A stretch of DNA of 64,000 nt from Flavimarina sp. Hel_I_48. GTDB taxonomy: Bacteria; Bacteroidota; Bacteroidia; Flavobacteriales; Flavobacteriaceae. The position numbers were made by a program, and so were the translations under genes. The DNA lies in the NCBI RefSeq assembly GCF_000733945.1, contig NZ_JPOL01000002.1:754001-818000 (forward strand), read 5' to 3'. This document shows positions 17,055 to 25,820 of this stretch, in pieces. Numbering within the stretch: the first letter of the stretch is position 1; each line of letters starts with the position of its first letter. A model generated the notes under the pieces. The model was not told the DNA's origin. It saw nothing but the letters and a program-made list of their open reading frames with translations, and did no database searches.

Positions 17055-17133
17055 TTCATTCTGAACTTGTTTCGGAATTTCATCATACGCGCGATCCAGT
17101 CCCACAACAACCTGAATTAAGTTCAGGTTGACG
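17055..17133. repeat. Intergenic inverted-repeat element, copy 2
   Basis: It starts TTCATTCTGAACTTG and ends AAGTTCAGGTTGACG. It is a tandem neighbour of copy 1, and the 3' ends of the two copies are about 80% alike (ACCTGAAT, AAGTT and CGCTTCT shared). Confidence 0.6.
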
Positions 17134-17242
17134 CTTCTATTTTTTCTCTTTGTTTTTTACCATTTTTGAGTAGTTTTTAGTTATTCTAGAGGTTTTTCTA
17201 TCTGATTATGGTTTTCCGTAAATAGTAATGATTTGGTTTTGT

Positions 17243-17250
17243 TATATTTG
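17243..17250 (+). promoter_or_regulatory. -7 promoter element before the interrupted ORF
   Basis: TATATTTG matches TAnnTTTG and lies 30 bp before the ATG at 17281. Confidence 0.4.
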
Positions 17251-17280
17251 AGAAGTTTTGATGTAATTAAAAATTAAAAT

Positions 17281-17349
17281 ATGGAAATCGGAATTGAGCA
17301 TGATGATGGAAAATATGTCGGATTTAAGATCGATAGCGAAATTATAAAT
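17281..17349 (+). pseudogene. 5' fragment of an ORF cut by the insertion sequence
   Basis: An ATG 30 bp after a TATATTTG promoter element opens 23 codons (M-E-I-G-I-E-H-D-D-G-K) and then runs into the left inverted repeat of the IS. An in-frame TAA two codons before the ATG makes this the real start. The break falls exactly between codons, and the ORF right of the IS (from 18579) continues in the matching frame, so the two pieces may have been one 487-codon gene. The fragment alone matches no family I know. Confidence 0.55.
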
Positions 17350-17417
17350 TGTAGGCTTCCCTAAAAATAGGACAGATGTTAATTCGAATTTACTAATTTT
17401 AAATTCAGACTGTCACA

Positions 17418-17684
17418 ATGAAAAACAGCAAGTTTAGCGAGAGCCAAATAATTAAAGCTCTTAAAGAGAATGAACAGGGAAGATCTGTAGGCGATCTATC
17501 CAGAGAATTAGGTATTGACAAGAGTACCTTTTATTACTGGCGCAAGAAGTATGGGGGTATGGAGCAAGAGCAGCTCAAGCGCCTAAAAGAGCTCGAGCAG
17601 GAAAATGCGAGGCTCAAGCAGATGTATGCCGATGTGAGCCTGGACAACAAAATGCTCAAGGACGTACTGTCAAAAAAGTTCTAA
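17418..17684 (+). CDS. IS3-family transposase OrfA
   Basis: An 88-residue DNA-binding protein with a helix-turn-helix (S-V-G-D-L-S-R-E-L-G-I-D-K-S-T-F-Y-Y-W at about 27-45) and a leucine-zipper-like tail (L-K-R-L-K-E-L-E-Q-E-N-A-R-L-K). It binds the IS ends and can also act as a regulator. Most ribosomes should stop at 17682-17684; a fraction slips at 17672-17678 to make OrfAB. Confidence 0.93.
   Translation: MKNSKFSESQIIKALKENEQGRSVGDLSRELGIDKSTFYYWRKKYGGMEQEQLKRLKELEQENARLKQMYADVSLDNKMLKDVLSKKF
17672..17678 (+). other. Programmed -1 frameshift site
   Basis: The heptamer A AAA AAG lies in the orfA frame four codons before the stop (AAA, AAG, TTC, TAA). A -1 slip enters the open orfB frame at GTT (17678) and gives an OrfAB fusion of about 381 residues, the usual IS3 size. 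Confidence 0.85.
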
Positions 17685-18562
17685 GGCCTTCCGACAAAAG
17701 AGTTCGGGTCAAGTATCTCATCAAGGAATTTATAGTACCGGTTGTACGGGCCTGTAATGTTGTAGGGCTTGCCAGGTCAATGTGGTACTACCGTAGTAAA
17801 AAGGACGATAGCGAAGTCATTGATAAATTAACTGAACTAGCCGAAGCCTATCCAACTCGAGGTTTTGATGAATACTATTACAAGATCCGTCGTGAAGGTC
17901 TGATATGGAACAGAAAGCGTGTATTACGAGTTTATCGGGAGATGAATCTCAGTCTTAGGCGTAAACATAAGAAGCGTTTAGTAAAACGCGTAAAACAACC
18001 TTTAGAAACACCTGCTGTACTCAATGAGTGTTGGAGTATGGATTTTATGAGTGATGCACTTACCGATGGCAGAAAACTTAGGATATTCAATGTAATTGAT
18101 GACTGCAACAGAGAAGCTCTTGCTATTGATACTGGGCTTTCTTATCCTGCCAGAGCAGTAGTAGAGACATTGAACAACCTTAAAGAAGAGTTGGGAACGC
18201 CAAGATATATACGGTGTGATAACGGCCCAGAGTTTATCTTGAAAACATTTACAAAATGGTGTGAGAAAAACTTTATTGAAATCAAGTATACCCAACCCGG
18301 TAAACCAATGCAGAACGGATATATTGAACGCTTTAACCGCTTCTTTAGAGAAGATATCTTAGATGCCTATTACTTTAATGACATCTATCAACTTCAAAAG
18401 ATAAGCGATAACTGGAGAGAGGATTACAACTTTAATCATCCTCATAAATCCTTAGGGAATAAATCACCCAAAGAATATATGCCCAGGTTTGATGAAGAAT
18501 TTAAATTCTTCATCAAACCTGAACTAAATAACAACTATTTATCGAATTTTAAGGTGTCCTAA
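17678..18562 (+). CDS. IS3-family transposase OrfB (integrase part of OrfAB)
   Basis: In the -1 frame, 294 codons carry an N-terminal HTH_21-like region (V-K-Y-L-I, V-V-G-L-A-R-S-M-W-Y-Y-R) and an rve integrase core. The D-D-E triad is visible in S-M-D-F-M-S-D, R-C-D-N-G-P-E-F and N-G-Y-I-E-R-F-N-R. No start codon lies near the frame's beginning (the first ATG is at 17780, past the conserved N-terminal part), so expression should depend on frameshifting from orfA. Confidence 0.92.
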   Translation, partial: VLRPSDKRVRVKYLIKEFIVPVVRACNVVGLARSMWYYRSKKDDSEVIDKLTELAEAYPTRGFDEYYYKIRREGLIWNRKRVLRVYREMNLSLRRKHKKRLVKRVKQPLETPAVLNECWSMDFMSDALTDGRKLRIFNVIDDCNREALAIDTGLSYPARAVVETLNNLKEELGTPRYIRCDNGPEFILKTFTKWCEKNFIEIKYTQPGKPMQNGYIERFNRFFREDILDAYYFNDIYQLQKISDNWREDYNFNHPHKSLGNKSPKEYMPRFDEEFKFFIKPELNNNYLSNFKVS

Positions 18563-18578
18563 AAAGGGGAAGCCTACA

Positions 18579-19973
18579 GATGAAAATATAAGTTTACTAA
18601 ATAAACTAATAAAAAACGCTAAAGACAAAAAGGAAAAAACAAAAGAAAAAGAAACAGTAAAAAAGATTATTGATTCTATTAATGACGAGAGATATAAAGC
18701 AATAACTACAAACATTAAAACTTTAAAGCAAGAATTAAACTCAATCGAGAATAGTAAAAAGAATTATAAATTATTACTTGATGATTTAAAAAGAATATCT
18801 CAAAATTACGAACCTGTTGAGAACTTAAATGATGTCGATATAAGAATACAAGAGATTGTATCTACAATCATCAGCTTAGATGAATTGCAAAAAAATAAAG
18901 AAGTTATTGAAATCATTCAAAAAGAATTCAATACAGTCAAAACGCGCATTGACGAAATTAATGCTGCTTTAGAAATTGAGACAAAAAATCTTCGTGACTT
19001 TTTTCAAGAAAAAGGAACTAATGAAGAAACAATTAAAGATTCACAAAAAGCCTCTGAAAATTTATCAAAAATTATTTCTGATTTAGAAAACATAGAAATA
19101 CTTGATACAAGATTGAAAGCAACATACAGAGAAAACAATCTAAACATTGACAATCTTCAAAGTTTATACGACAAAAACAATTCATTAATAGCGTCAAATT
19201 TGGCTGACATAAACAGCAAACTACAAGTAAATGACGAAAATGTACTTGATATAAATTTCACTTACGAGTTTGATGATCTAGAATACCAAAACAGTTTATT
19301 TATAGAGTTTTATAATAAGTTCGGTAAATATCATATCTCGGGAACATCAGAATCAAGAATTAAAGAAGTGCTATTTCTTATTGAACCGAATCTTGAATTA
19401 CTTAATATAAATTACAGCACCTTTAAAGAACGTTTAGACAATTTACTTGATGAAAAAAATATTCGTAAACAAAACAATTATGTAAAAGTAATCACGGAAA
19501 TTTTTAATAGTTCCGGCAATTATTTGATTTATCTTAACCTTATAAAAAAACATCGTTATAATCTATCGAAATACATTAAAATAAATGGATTCTATGGTAA
19601 TCGTGAACTAGAATCTTGTTCTTTTGGACAAAGATGTACCGCTGTTATAGTTACGTTATTGATGACAGGTGTGAAACCGTTAATTATTGATGAGCCTGAG
19701 GCACATCTTGACAATAAACTTGTTGCTGATTATTTAGTTTGTTTAGTAAAACGAAAGCAATTTGATAGACAAATAATTTTCGCAAGTCATAATTCTAATT
19801 TTGTAATTAATGGAGATTCCGCTTTAATACATATTCTAGAAATACCAAACAATGATATTTATACTCACAAAACTTCTACGACAATAGAAAATATTGATTA
19901 TAGAGAAAAACTATTGAAACTTGAAGGCGGAAAAGAAGCATTTTTAAATAGAGAAAACAAATATGGTATATAA
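18579..19973 (+). pseudogene. 3' part of an SMC/ABC-like (TrlF-like) ATPase, cut by the IS
   Basis: The frame is open from the IS edge for 464 codons. A long Lys/Glu/Asn-rich coiled coil (about the first 190 residues) leads to an ABC-type ATPase C-terminus: a signature-like S-F-G-Q-R, Walker B P-L-I-I-D-E-P-E-A-H-L-D-N, and an H-loop-like A-S-H-N-S-N-F-V. This order resembles the end of TrlF-type AAA ATPases. No Walker A is present here or in the fragment left of the IS, so the N-terminal half is missing or encoded elsewhere. The DNA is visibly more AT-rich than its neighbours, suggesting transfer. An internal TTG at 18885 could still start a shorter protein. Confidence 0.7.
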
Positions 19974-20260
19974 AAAGTAGAAAATACGATATAGATATAT
20001 TTCATAATACAAATTACTACCCGAGTCCCCAATCCCTCAGGTGAAATTTCAGAAACCTCGCACTCTTAAACTAGGTACCCCACCCAGAAATAAGCATCAA
20101 AGAAGTCTGCACTTAAAACTTCATTTTCATAGTTCTTAATAAATTGGTACTAAAATAAGAGTATAAAAATCTTGAAGACGCATAAAGTGCAACAAAAAAA
20201 AGACTACAAGAAAAATCCCTGATTTTGAAGTTCAGTGAAAATAAAAACCTTCTAAAACCC

Positions 20261-20644
20261 TCAAACCACCAAATCCTCAAATAGTTTCTCGAGCGTATCT
20301 TCTAAATCCTCACTAAAACCCGGGTGCGTTTTTGAAGTTTGAATAACCGAACTTCGGGTAGCGGTGAGCCACCTAAAGCGTTCGGCGTTTTCTAGTTGGG
20401 CGATAGGACCCGCATTTTTTCTGCCACAACTGATCGCCTTAAAAGCGTCCAGGTTTTTTTCTACTTGTGCAACATCAACTTCCGGACAAAAAGCTGCGAG
20501 CTTTTTTGAATCGAGTTGATATTTCATAGCGATAAACCGCGGGTTTTTGCAATAGACGATTACCCCCACATTAAAAAATTCCTCGCGCTCAACCTGAGGG
20601 ACGATGCGTATCACCGCATATTCATACAAGTGCTTCCCGTGCAT
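20261..20644 (-). CDS. DUF3037 protein
   Basis: A 127-residue protein that begins Y-E-Y-A-V-I-R-I-V-P-Q-V-E-R-E-E-F-F-N-V-G-V, the typical DUF3037 opening. It is soluble, with no enzyme motif that I recognise. Its first 23 bp overlap the end of the HipA-like kinase gene upstream, and the two families recur together in many bacteria, so they probably act as partners. Function unknown. Confidence 0.85.
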   Translation of the reverse strand: MHGKHLYEYAVIRIVPQVEREEFFNVGVIVYCKNPRFIAMKYQLDSKKLAAFCPEVDVAQVEKNLDAFKAISCGRKNAGPIAQLENAERFRWLTATRSSVIQTSKTHPGFSEDLEDTLEKLFEDLVV

Positions 20645-21416
20645 GCTTTGCTTCTTTAGTAAATACTTCTGCGTGTGCCAGTCGTGTGGTGAAAAAATTG
20701 AAATATACCGCTCTTATTTCGTCTGCCGTTATTTCAGAACCTTCCCATTCCAACCATTCCTGCGGAATCAGGTTTACGATCTCCTCTAAAATTGCTGGAG
20801 TTAAAATTGTGCTGAACTTAGTGTTCGCCGCTTCCAGTTGGCTTGCTTGTGGAAGCAGCACGTGATCTTTGATGAACGCAAACGGAGTTTGCGCACTTTT
20901 TTCCCAATTGGTGAAAGCGTGGTGAAAATACAACGAAGCACCGTGATCTATCAGCCACAATTCGCGGTTCCACATCAGCATGTTTGTATTGCGAAAGGTG
21001 CGGTCAATATTGGTCATAAAAGCATCAAACCATACCAATTCTGAAGCCAATTGCGCATCTACAGTGGTCACCACAGGGTCAAAATTAATGGCTCCCGATA
21101 AAAAATGAAGCCCGATGTTCATACCCTGACTCCCTTTTAATAGATCCTGAATTTCCTCATCGGCTTCGGTACGGCCAAAAGCTTCATCCAGGTTGGCAAA
21201 AACAACTTCGGGTACTTTAAAGCCCAAAAACCTTCCGATCTCACAACCCAATAATTCAGCAATCAACGCTTTGACACCGTGCCCGGCACCTTTAAATTTC
21301 ACCACATATTTAAAACCGTCGTCAGCATCAGCCACTGCAGGCAACGAGCCACCTTCACGCAATGGCGTGATGTAGCGCGTAACGTTCACCTGGCGAATTT
21401 CAATAGGATCGTTCAT
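20622..21416 (-). CDS. HipA-like kinase (HipA_2 type)
   Basis: A 264-residue compact kinase-like protein. Visible elements are K-Y-V-V-K-F-K-G with a glycine-rich G-A-G-H-G loop (residues about 31-48), the catalytic-loop-like N-I-D-R-T-F-R-N-T-N (about 136-145) and a metal-binding L-I-D-H-G. It lacks the HipA N-terminal domain and the HipB partner of the classical HipAB toxin-antitoxin pair; DUF3037 follows instead. A TATTTTTG promoter element lies 22 bp upstream. Target unknown. Confidence 0.85.
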   Translation of the reverse strand: MNDPIEIRQVNVTRYITPLREGGSLPAVADADDGFKYVVKFKGAGHGVKALIAELLGCEIGRFLGFKVPEVVFANLDEAFGRTEADEEIQDLLKGSQGMNIGLHFLSGAINFDPVVTTVDAQLASELVWFDAFMTNIDRTFRNTNMLMWNRELWLIDHGASLYFHHAFTNWEKSAQTPFAFIKDHVLLPQASQLEAANTKFSTILTPAILEEIVNLIPQEWLEWEGSEITADEIRAVYFNFFTTRLAHAEVFTKEAKHAREALV

Positions 21417-21437
21417 AAATCAATAACTAAGTGGAGA

Positions 21438-21445
21438 CAAAAATA
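21438..21445 (-). promoter_or_regulatory. -7 promoter element of the HipA-like/DUF3037 pair
   Basis: TATTTTTG on the minus strand matches TAnnTTTG and would give a leader of about 15 bases. Confidence 0.45.
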
Positions 21446-21648
21446 AGGTATTAAGAGAGTACCACTGGCATTAAATAATATGCCATTTTCTGCTAAAAAT
21501 CGGCAAATTGCGATTGATAATTAATAATTGGTTTACATTCATAAGTTAAAGATCATGTTCATTTTTAAGGTTGAATTTGAAAAAGCTATGTGTATCTTGT
21601 TTCCGCGTATGATAGTTGTAAATCCATTTAGCGGCGTACTACAATAAA

Positions 21649-21762
21649 CGTCACCCTGAATTTAGTTTAGGGTTTCAAAAGCGGCTAAAGTGTTGTTAAA
21701 CATAGCTTTCTAAAGCACTAGCAGTGCTACGCGTGCAATGCTGAAAGGAGTTCAGCAGGACG
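21649..21762. repeat. Intergenic inverted-repeat element, copy 3
   Basis: It begins CGTCACCCTGAATT and ends GAGTTCAGCAGGACG, an inverted, diverged version of its own start. It occupies much of the 407-bp gene-free stretch between the HipA-like gene and the FAD monooxygenase. The ends resemble those of the elements at 16940-17133. Confidence 0.6.
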
Positions 21763-21823
21763 AAATTTGCGTTGGGAACGATTCCGTAGAAACAAAAAAA
21801 ATCAAAATAAAAGAAAAAGTAAT

Positions 21824-23266
21824 ATGCATCATACCATTTGCCCTAACTGTAAGGGACGCGGCAAAACGAAACGGAGAATTCGTAAAAACGTTCGCCTTAC
21901 CTATAAGCGAGCGCTTGAAGCTTTTGAAAATAATGATTGCGTGGGCATTCCTCCCACAAAACCCAAAGCACATTTTGAGCTTTGTACCTTTTGTGGCGGT
22001 TCTGGGTTGGTTGCTTCCGCTGCTCCTGCCCTTCCAGATACGGGGAATTATCCTCATGTTGCGATTATTGGCGGTGGTATAGGCGGCACAGCACTGGCGG
22101 TGGCTTGTTTGCACCGTGGTATCCCTTTTACCCTTTATGAACGAGATGGCGGTTTTGACACCAGGTCACAAGGCTATGGCCTTACTTTACAACAGGCGCG
22201 CAAAGCGATAAAAGGTTTTGGGATTGATTCACTGGCAGAAGGCCTCATTTCCACGCGGCATGTGGTTCATACCACAGATGGAAAAGTGATTGGCGAATGG
22301 GGAATGCGAAAATGGCTGGAGGCACATGAAAAAACGGCCGCCAAACGCAGCAATGTGCACATCGCACGTCAATCCTTGCGCCTGGCACTTTTAAAGCAAC
22401 TGGGCGGTAACGATATTGTGCTATGGAACCATAAGTTCCTGGATTTTCAGGAAAACGAAGACGGAGCGGTATTGCTGAATTTTGAAGTTGATGGAAAAAT
22501 AAAAACCACCACCGCAGATCTTGTGGTGGGCGCTGATGGCATTCGCAGCGAAGTCCGTAAGTTGGTTCTTGGCGAAGCGCAAACCCCGTTGCGGTATCTG
22601 GATTGTATCGTGATTTTAGGTATTTGTCCGCTGGCGGCGATCAAGGGTGTTGAAAATGAATTATTGGATTCCGCAACGGTGTTTCAAACCGCCAATGGAA
22701 CGGAGCGCATTTATATGATGCCCTATGATGCGGAATCCATAATGTGGCAACTCAGTTTTCCGATGCCGGAAAAGGAAGCGAAAGCACTCAGTGAACAAGG
22801 CCCAAAATCCCTCAAGAAAGAAGCCAGTTCAAGAACGCAATGGCATTATCCCATTCCGCAAATCATTGCCGCGACCCGGGCAGAACAGATTTCCGGTTAT
22901 CCGGTTTATGACCGCGAACTCTTAAAACCTAAGACGCTTCAGGAAGTGGGCCCCGTCACTTTGCTGGGTGATGCGGCCCATCCCATGAGTCCGTTCAAAG
23001 GTCAGGGCGCAAACCAGGCGCTGCTGGATGCGCTGTCACTTGCCCGTACAATCTTTCTGAAATGCCAGCCGGGATCCAACTGGAGGGAAAAAGGCATCCG
23101 AAAATCTGTATTGACCGTTTTTGAAGCGGAAATGCTTGCGCGCAGCGCTTCTAAAGTAAAAGATTCTGCCGCAGCGGCACAATTTTTACATTCTGATGTG
23201 GTACTTGAAGAACACAATGCACCCCGCGGCAGCGCATTTAAAAATAAGGATCTAAATGATTCGTAA
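21824..23266 (+). CDS. FAD-dependent monooxygenase with DnaJ-type zinc knuckles
   Basis: A 480-residue protein starting M-H-H-T-I-C-P-N-C. Two C-x-x-C-x-G-x-G motifs (C-P-N-C-K-G-R-G at about 6-13 and C-T-F-C-G-G-S-G at about 54-61) look like one DnaJ-type zinc-binding module. An aromatic-hydroxylase FAD domain follows: G-G-G-I-G-G near residue 85, V-G-A-D-G-I-R-S, and G-D-A-A-H-P-M-S-P-F-K-G-Q-G. It belongs with TetX/salicylate-hydroxylase-like monooxygenases; the substrate is unknown. The start at 21824 is preferred because the residues before it look non-coding. Confidence 0.88.
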   Translation: MHHTICPNCKGRGKTKRRIRKNVRLTYKRALEAFENNDCVGIPPTKPKAHFELCTFCGGSGLVASAAPALPDTGNYPHVAIIGGGIGGTALAVACLHRGIPFTLYERDGGFDTRSQGYGLTLQQARKAIKGFGIDSLAEGLISTRHVVHTTDGKVIGEWGMRKWLEAHEKTAAKRSNVHIARQSLRLALLKQLGGNDIVLWNHKFLDFQENEDGAVLLNFEVDGKIKTTTADLVVGADGIRSEVRKLVLGEAQTPLRYLDCIVILGICPLAAIKGVENELLDSATVFQTANGTERIYMMPYDAESIMWQLSFPMPEKEAKALSEQGPKSLKKEASSRTQWHYPIPQIIAATRAEQISGYPVYDRELLKPKTLQEVGPVTLLGDAAHPMSPFKGQGANQALLDALSLARTIFLKCQPGSNWREKGIRKSVLTVFEAEMLARSASKVKDSAAAAQFLHSDVVLEEHNAPRGSAFKNKDLNDS

Positions 23267-23477
23267 TACGATGACGATACACCATTTTAATACGGAATAG
23301 CGACATAAACTTCAGTCGAAAAACGGACTGAAATAGCCGTTTTTTACCCTGTTTTAGCCGAAAATCGGGCGTTTCTCACTGAAAAATCAGCTGAAATTTA
23401 ATAGGGGAGTCTCCTTTTAAAAGGCTATTTCAGAACGCAATTATGTTCTCTAAAAATACCAAAACATATAAAACCAA

Positions 23478-23509
23478 AAATCCCCGAGAACAAGAGTTCT
23501 CGGGGATTT
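23478..23509 (-). terminator. Intrinsic terminator of tRNA-Phe
   Basis: A 14-bp perfect stem (AAATCCCCGAGAAC with its complement) and a four-base loop, followed on the minus strand by TTGG after the stem's own TTT. It starts 5 bp after the tRNA 3' end and could also stop transcription from the FAD monooxygenase. Confidence 0.85.
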
Positions 23510-23514
23510 AAAAG

Positions 23515-23587
<73 letters not shown>

Positions 23588-23743
23588 TCCTTAAAATGCT
23601 TCGGTCTCCATGCTTATCGCATTGCCAAAGCGGCTGCAAATATAATATCAAAATTGATATTGCACAACCTTAGAACGAAAAAATCTGAAAAAATTTTAGA
23701 AATAAATGATAACGTATTGATATTCCCTTACATGCACTTTTGT

Positions 23744-23751
23744 AAATTTGC
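23744..23751 (+). promoter_or_regulatory. -7 promoter element of the coaX operon
   Basis: TAAATTTG matches TAnnTTTG, about 80 bp before the coaX start. A small AGGGAT/ATCCCT hairpin lies in the leader. Confidence 0.45.
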
Positions 23752-23833
23752 CGGCCGTAAGCCATCCTAAAATAATAGGGATTGAGAAAATAAATCCCTC
23801 GAATTAGGGTTAATGGTTATAGAAGTTGCGCAC

Positions 23834-24565
23834 ATGACAAATCTTGCCATAGATATAGGAAATACCCGTTTAAAATGGGGTGTTTTTAAGGATCAAAACC
23901 TTATTTCAAAAGAAGATCAGTCCGTTACTGAAGGTATTTCAGTATTAAAAAAAGTGGTGAATGATCAGTCGTTTCAGCAAATTTTAGTTGCCGCTACTGG
24001 AAATTCACAAAATGTTGTCACACTGCTACAGGAAAACGGTCTTTCTTTTAAAATCTTAGATCACACAACGGGAATCCCTTTTAAAAACAGGTACAAAACA
24101 CCACATACCCTGGGGGTTGACCGCATCGCGCTGGTCGCCGCTGCGGTAAAGAACTATCCCGGTCAGCATGCACTTGTGATAGATGCGGGGACGTGTGTGA
24201 CTTTTGATTTTAAGAATCAACAGGAAGAGTATATGGGAGGTTCCATCTCACCGGGTTTATCGATGCGTTTTAAAGCACTGCATCATTTTACTGAAAAACT
24301 ACCGCTGCTAACTGCGGAAGAAGTACCGGATTATATCGGTAAAAACACTGCAGAAGCGATACAAAGTGGCGTAATACAGGGTATTTCTCACGAAATAAAA
24401 GGCGTAATCGAATGGTATACAGATAATTACCCAGGACTCAAGGTTATTTTAACGGGAGGGGACGCGCTATTTTTGTCTAAAACCTTAAAAAATGGCATCT
24501 TTGCGCATCAAAATTTTCTTCTCGAAGGATTAGATCACATAATGGTATTTAACACAACTCAATGA
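23834..24565 (+). CDS. coaX: Type III pantothenate kinase
   Basis: Phosphorylates pantothenate, the first step of coenzyme A synthesis. The 243-residue protein starts M-T-N-L-A-I-D-I-G-N-T, the ATP-binding D-x-G-N-T motif, and has G-V-D-R-I-A, V-I-D-A-G-T-C-V-T and G-G-S-I-S-P-G. Starting at 23834 rather than 23813 gives the standard N-terminus. The last four bases (ATGA) overlap the next gene. It heads a long plus-strand string of envelope genes. Confidence 0.95.
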   Translation: MTNLAIDIGNTRLKWGVFKDQNLISKEDQSVTEGISVLKKVVNDQSFQQILVAATGNSQNVVTLLQENGLSFKILDHTTGIPFKNRYKTPHTLGVDRIALVAAAVKNYPGQHALVIDAGTCVTFDFKNQQEEYMGGSISPGLSMRFKALHHFTEKLPLLTAEEVPDYIGKNTAEAIQSGVIQGISHEIKGVIEWYTDNYPGLKVILTGGDALFLSKTLKNGIFAHQNFLLEGLDHIMVFNTTQ

Positions 24566-25785
24566 TAAAAAGGTTTTTGCTTCTACTAGCGGTATTCCTT
24601 ACCGCTCCTATGTTTGCCCAAGAGGGAAATTCATCACCTTACTCGTATTATGGCATAGGACTCCGTAATTTTAAAGGAACCGTTGAAAATCAATCCATGG
24701 GTGGCATCAGTATCCTTGGGGACAGTATTCACGTTAATTTACAGAACCCGGCAGGTTTCGGTGCCCTGCGCCTTACCAATTTTACGCTGGGGGGAAGCCG
24801 TAAGGATGTAAGCTTAAAGAGTGACGCGGGTACCGGTACAAATACCTCTACAAACCTGGATTACGTGACCCTGGGTTTTCCCATAGCAAAAAATATGGGT
24901 GCCGGTTTTGGGCTCATCCCCTACACTTCCGTGGAATATAAGATAACGAATCGCACAGACGAGTTTTACGAACGCTTCATGGGCCGTGGTGGTCTCAACA
25001 AGGCTTTTGTGAGTTGGGGCTATGAGTTTTATAAAGGGATCAGGATAGGTGCAACCGCAAGCTATAACTTTGGTAATATAAGAAGGGAGTCCGTTCGTGA
25101 AGATCGTGGCCAGCAGCTGGGCATACAGGAGATCAACCGGTCTGACATCAGCGGTGTGTCCTTTAACCTTGGACTTCAGGCAGAGCGAAAAATTACCGAA
25201 AAACTGAACCTTTACGGCTCTGCCATGTACACTCCAGAGAGTACGATTAGTGCAGAAAACAATCGTGAAATCAGTACTGTGGGAACCGCAGTACAAACCC
25301 TACCTACACAAAGGGTCAAAACTGATTTTAAACTACCATCAGAATATACCTTGGGACTTGGTATAGGTGAATCAAGTAAATGGTTTACCGGTGTGGAATA
25401 CACCAGTGTACAGACCAGCCAATTCACAAATCCATCCTACAGTCTTCAAAATGTGAGCTATGATGATGACTCACAATTCCGCATTGGTGGATTTTATATA
25501 CCTCGTTTTAATTCTATAACAAGTTACTGGGAGCGAATGGTTTACAGGGCAGGATTCAGATATCAGGAGACCGGTTTGAACATTAATGGCGTAGGGATAA
25601 ATGAGTTTGGCATATCTTTTGGAATAGGTTTACCAATGGGTCGTGCATTTAGTAATGCGAACATCAGCTTCGAATACGGACAGCGCGGTACAGAGAATGC
25701 AAGTCTTGTTAAAGAAGACTTTTTTAAGGTTGGGCTTAGTTTATCACTTAATGATAAATGGTTTGTGCCTTTTAAATTTAATTAA
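24562..25785 (+). CDS. Putative outer-membrane beta-barrel protein
   Basis: A 407-residue protein with a signal peptide cut near M-F-A-Q and a mature part of alternating beta strands rich in Gly, Tyr and Phe, ending in F-K-F-N. The G-G-I-S-I-L-G-D and N-L-Q-N-P-A-G-F-G-A-L segments recall FadL-like outer-membrane transport proteins. It is translationally coupled to coaX and followed by a TPR protein. The cargo is unknown. Confidence 0.8.
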   Translation: MIKRFLLLLAVFLTAPMFAQEGNSSPYSYYGIGLRNFKGTVENQSMGGISILGDSIHVNLQNPAGFGALRLTNFTLGGSRKDVSLKSDAGTGTNTSTNLDYVTLGFPIAKNMGAGFGLIPYTSVEYKITNRTDEFYERFMGRGGLNKAFVSWGYEFYKGIRIGATASYNFGNIRRESVREDRGQQLGIQEINRSDISGVSFNLGLQAERKITEKLNLYGSAMYTPESTISAENNREISTVGTAVQTLPTQRVKTDFKLPSEYTLGLGIGESSKWFTGVEYTSVQTSQFTNPSYSLQNVSYDDDSQFRIGGFYIPRFNSITSYWERMVYRAGFRYQETGLNINGVGINEFGISFGIGLPMGRAFSNANISFEYGQRGTENASLVKEDFFKVGLSLSLNDKWFVPFKFN

Positions 25786-25820
25786 AATTGCTAATATTGT
25801 TTTTTTAAAAACCAATTAAG

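Larger units (their letters stand above)
17350..18578 (+). mobile_element. Complete IS3-family insertion sequence (1229 bp)
   Basis: Terminal inverted repeats start TGTAGGCTTCCC and share a second block TAGGACA. The left one is at 17350-17374 and the right one at 18554-18578; the ends are the TG...CA usual in IS3. Inside are orfA (17418-17684), orfB in the -1 frame and an A-AAA-AAG slip site. Both genes are intact, so the element may be active. The three flanking bases are AAT and GAT, so no exact target duplication is visible, which suggests later mutation or recombination. Confidence 0.93.

Noticed and set aside
17347..18581. Exact target-site duplication of the IS
   Set aside because: The flanking bases are AAT and GAT; one of three differs and longer windows do not match.
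21738..22082. 114-codon plus-strand ORF before the monooxygenase
   Set aside because: It lies over the inverted-repeat element and the start of the monooxygenase in another frame, and its composition is not protein-like.
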